From Shewanella sp. (GTDB taxonomy: Bacteria > Pseudomonadota > Gammaproteobacteria > Enterobacterales > Shewanellaceae): a stretch of DNA of 7,945 nt. Both the position numbers and the translations under genes were made by a program. Under the pieces are notes generated by a model. That model made no database searches and was not told the DNA's origin. It was given only the letters and a program-made list of their open reading frames with translations. Numbering within the stretch: the stretch's first letter is position 1; each line of letters starts with the position of its first letter. Below are positions 6,532-7,945 of this stretch, piece after piece. The DNA lies in the NCBI GenBank assembly GCA_004195335.1, contig SDWK01000569.1:1-7945 (forward strand). The letters are read 5' to 3'.

Positions 6532-6978
6532 ATGTTAAAAAATATAATAAAAATAATGTCAGTACTCATCGTCCTCTGCACCCTCTCGGCTTGTGCCAGC
6601 CACAAAACCGATCCCGATGATTTTAAGAATCGAGTCAAAGACAAGTTTAAAACAGACATCAGAAGTAACGGCATAAAACTGTTTACTTACAAAGCTAAGC
6701 TCGATAACAAATCATCTGCACTCCCTCATCAGGAACGGATCCAACAGGCCATAAAACAGAGTCGCTCTAAAAAGGGCCAACGGTCTATCTATGCGCCGGA
6801 TCTTTCAGACTGGACCGAACAGATAGAGTTGGGACTATCAAAAACATTGGACATGACAGGGTACTGCCGGGAAGGCTTTATGGAGTTAAGCAGAATGATC
6901 GAAGTCGGCCGCGCCGAGATTAGAGGTGAATGCAATGAAGGTGCCACAGATGAAGACAGAGAGAAGTTCTCCTCTTAG
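6532..6978 (+). CDS. small outer-membrane lipoprotein, function unknown
   Basis: I do not recognise this gene. From the ATG at 6532 (AAGAG at 6522-6526, spacing 5) the product is 148 residues. The in-frame GTG at 6508 would add eight polar residues before a standard signal peptide and is less likely. The N-terminus MLKNIIKIMSVLIVLCTLSAC is a type II signal peptide with lipobox LSAC and acylated Cys21. The next residue is Ala rather than Asp, which predicts Lol sorting to the outer membrane. The mature part is hydrophilic and Lys/Arg/Asp/Glu-rich. It contains two more cysteines, C112 (TGYCREGF) and C134 (RGECNEG), which could form a disulfide in the periplasm. It stands alone between long intergenic DNA and a convergent yqfB. 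Confidence is high that it is a lipoprotein gene and nil for its role. Confidence 0.82.
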   Translation: MLKNIIKIMSVLIVLCTLSACASHKTDPDDFKNRVKDKFKTDIRSNGIKLFTYKAKLDNKSSALPHQERIQQAIKQSRSKKGQRSIYAPDLSDWTEQIELGLSKTLDMTGYCREGFMELSRMIEVGRAEIRGECNEGATDEDREKFSS

Positions 6979-6983
6979 TAAAA

Positions 6984-7014
6984 TAAGAGAATGCACCAAG
7001 AATCTTCCCTCTTA
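6984..7014. terminator. weak candidate terminator between convergent genes
   Basis: TAAGAG (6984-6989) and CTCTTA (7009-7014) form a 6-bp stem with a 19-base loop, followed by gcttttaacccttttt. It lies in the 50-base gap between the lipoprotein stop and the yqfB stop, where termination is expected. The stem is short and the loop long, so this is only a weak call. Confidence 0.3.
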
Positions 7015-7028
7015 GCTTTTAACCCTTT

Positions 7029-7346
7029 TTACGGGCGTACAAGGTGAAAGCTGATCATCCATAGGATCTCTATTTCACCATAGATATCGGTAATAACAGA
7101 CTTTAATTCCGGTAAGGTCATATTTTCCTGCTCGGCGTGGATCTGATTAAGTTCATCAAATTTGATGCACTCAACCGCGTCAATCAATACATCACAAAAC
7201 CAACGGTCGGTTTCATAGGTCGAGACACCGAGCCGCTGCCCCGCAATGTAGTGAGACTCAGAGGCATCCCTTAATGTAATGGTTTTCAACCCAGAGAGAA
7301 TATCTTTCTCAAATCTTTGAAAAAAAGTGATTTTATTAGATGGCAT
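7029..7346 (-). CDS. yqfB: N4-acetylcytidine amidohydrolase (ASCH domain)
   Basis: The 105-residue protein closely matches E. coli YqfB (about 103 residues) in recalled sequence: ITFFQRFEKDILSGLKTITLRDASESHY near the N-terminus and HAEQENMTLPELKSVITDIYG in the C-terminal half. It is a single ASCH domain. YqfB hydrolyses N4-acetylcytidine to cytidine and acetate, acting in nucleoside salvage after RNA turnover. The reported catalytic residues Lys21, Thr24 and Glu74 are all present at identical positions (K21, T24, E74), so the enzyme is predicted active. The gene is monocistronic, convergent with the lipoprotein gene and divergent from the DUF2986 gene, with 175 bases between the two start codons. 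The Shine-Dalgarno is weak (GAGT just before the ATG). Confidence 0.95.
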   Translation of the reverse strand: MPSNKITFFQRFEKDILSGLKTITLRDASESHYIAGQRLGVSTYETDRWFCDVLIDAVECIKFDELNQIHAEQENMTLPELKSVITDIYGEIEILWMISFHLVRP

Positions 7347-7521
7347 AGAGACTCAATAAACTATTGATACGATAAATTGGGGTTCACTTTGCCAATAAGT
7401 AACAAGAAAATCCATATTTAATGGCTTGACGGCTAAGATTGAGTTAAAATCCGCTCCCGGTTTACCACTGGCCGACACTTTTTGCAGGTCAGAGATATGA
7501 AAGCACATTGCTAGAGAGCTT

Positions 7522-7758
7522 ATGAACAAAAAACAGAAAATGATCAAGATGACGGCGAAACGTGCCAAGGCTCGCCTGAACAAGCATACAGCTCCTACCA
7601 TCAAAAAGTATGTATCTAAAGGTGACCGTGCAAAAGCATTAGCTCAAGAGCAAGCAGAAGCGGCACTATCGGCTAACACGCCAAGCGATGTAGAGCTGAG
7701 CTCAGTCGAAGAGGTTCAGGACGTACAAGTTGAGCCAACGGATACAAAACACGCTTAA
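7522..7758 (+). CDS. DUF2986 family small basic protein
   Basis: The 78-residue soluble protein begins MNKKQKMIKMTAKRAKARLNKH and continues PTIKKYVSKGDRAKAL. This Lys/Arg-rich pattern with a YVSKxxRAK segment matches the small DUF2986 family I know from Shewanella and related marine bacteria; the function is unknown. The first 45 residues are strongly basic and probably helical. The tail (about 46-76) is acidic and low-complexity (Glu, Asp, Val, Ser), so the protein is bipolar in charge. The basic half could contact nucleic acid or ribosomes, but this is speculation. AGAGAG just upstream of the ATG at 7522 is a usable ribosome site. A TAAAAT at 7445-7450 may be the -10, with no good -35 at the right distance. 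The gene ends in a hairpin and a strong terminator, so it appears monocistronic. Confidence 0.78.
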   Translation: MNKKQKMIKMTAKRAKARLNKHTAPTIKKYVSKGDRAKALAQEQAEAALSANTPSDVELSSVEEVQDVQVEPTDTKHA

Positions 7759-7787
7759 ATTAATATCTTTTTGATATGATTTTAAGC
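7753..7787 (+). other. AT-rich imperfect hairpin spanning the DUF2986 stop codon
   Basis: The arms 7753-7767 and 7773-7787 pair at 13 of 15 positions around a TTTTT loop. The 5' arm begins with the last codon (GCT) and TAA stop of the DUF2986 gene. It stands directly ahead of the main terminator and could stabilise the 3' end of the mRNA or act as an accessory terminator. Confidence 0.5.
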
Positions 7788-7790
7788 AAT

Positions 7791-7818
7791 AAAAAAGGGA
7801 GCTAAAGCTCCCTTTTTT
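7791..7818. terminator. strong rho-independent terminator
   Basis: AAAAAAGGGAGC (7791-7802) and GCTCCCTTTTTT (7807-7818) form a perfect 12-bp stem with a TAAA loop. The GC-rich core is flanked by A6 and T6, so it works in both directions. It lies 32 bases after the DUF2986 stop. Confidence 0.95.
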
Positions 7819-7844
7819 AGTATTCAAATTAAGGTTTTTAGCCG

Positions 7845-7945
7845 TTATACCAATCAGTATAAGAAAGTGATCTACTCAGCGTGTTTTTTGGCAACTAATT
7901 CAAGGCGAATGGATGATGGAATGGTTGTTCCCTTGTAAAGCCATT
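7845..7945. repeat. left part of a dispersed palindromic element (MITE-like), truncated by window end
   Basis: It begins with a tight palindrome, TTATAC (7845-7850) / GTATAA (7857-7862) around CAATCA, followed by aagaaagtgatctactcagc. I associate this start (TTATACCAATCAGTATAAGAAAGTGATC) with multi-copy intergenic repeats in Shewanella, which end in the inverted copy of the same sequence; this is memory, not a search. No complete gene is visible in these 100 bases. On the minus strand one frame stays open from the window edge to a TAG near 7875 (WLYKGTTIPSSIRLELVAKKHAE). That could be the C-terminus of a gene beyond the edge or a passenger frame of the repeat. Confidence 0.55.

Noticed and set aside
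7426..7450. TTGACG and TAAAAT as a promoter for the DUF2986 gene
   Set aside because: The spacer is only 13 bases, too short for a standard sigma-70 promoter, though the TAAAAT alone may be a -10.
7353..7604. 83-codon minus-strand frame between yqfB and the DUF2986 gene
   Set aside because: It runs antisense over the DUF2986 start and across the shared promoter region, with no family match.
1..7945. CRISPR arrays, tRNA or rRNA genes, complete insertion sequences, or a defence system
   Set aside because: No regularly spaced repeats, cloverleaf or rRNA-like sequence, transposase, nuclease or toxin families are visible in the window.

Overview
The window looks like one short-read contig from a marine gammaproteobacterium, most likely Shewanella or a close relative. 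The evidence is a YqfB-type ASCH amidohydrolase next to a DUF2986 protein, a DUF748 AsmA-like protein followed by a small glutaredoxin, and a palindromic element at the right edge of a type I associate with Shewanella intergenic regions. The genus call is inference from gene content and memory, not a database match. The first 19 bases are exactly the Tn5/Nextera transposon mosaic end, so they are library adapter and not genome. They also create a false N-terminus for the first gene.

Layout: (1) positions 80-3612, plus strand: a large DUF748/AsmA-like envelope protein, then a small membrane-anchored glutaredoxin, closed by a perfect bidirectional terminator hairpin (3621-3651). (2) positions 3679-5945, minus strand: a tightly packed four-gene operon, read right to left: DUF1538 membrane protein A, DUF1538 membrane protein B, a divergent PII-like protein and a two-CBS-domain protein. 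The junctions are 1-base (TGATG), 11-base and 4-base (ATGA) overlaps. A possible 22-codon leader ORF with a strong Shine-Dalgarno precedes the first gene and stops on an ATGA that overlaps an internal ATG of it. (3) positions 6002-6531: about 530 bases with no convincing conserved gene but several inverted and direct repeats. (4) positions 6532-6978, plus strand: an unrecognised small lipoprotein. (5) positions 7029-7346, minus strand: yqfB, N4-acetylcytidine amidohydrolase with its catalytic residues intact. (6) positions 7522-7758, plus strand: a DUF2986 protein with a basic front and acidic tail, followed by an AT-rich hairpin over its stop codon and a strong terminator. (7) positions 7845-7945: the left part of what looks like a dispersed palindromic repeat, cut by the window end. 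This is a plausible reason for the contig to stop here.

The most interesting part is the DUF1538-DUF1538-PII-CBS operon. Two homologous membrane half-proteins of near-equal length appear to form one transporter or channel of unknown substrate. Two soluble partners from families that usually bind adenine nucleotides are encoded with it. This resembles the general logic of AmtB-GlnK or SbtA-SbtB, where a PII protein gates a membrane partner, but the PII here lacks the classical uridylylation tyrosine and the usual B-loop sequence. The substrate and the ligands are unknown. The other genes appear ordinary for the lineage and have no visible functional link to this operon.
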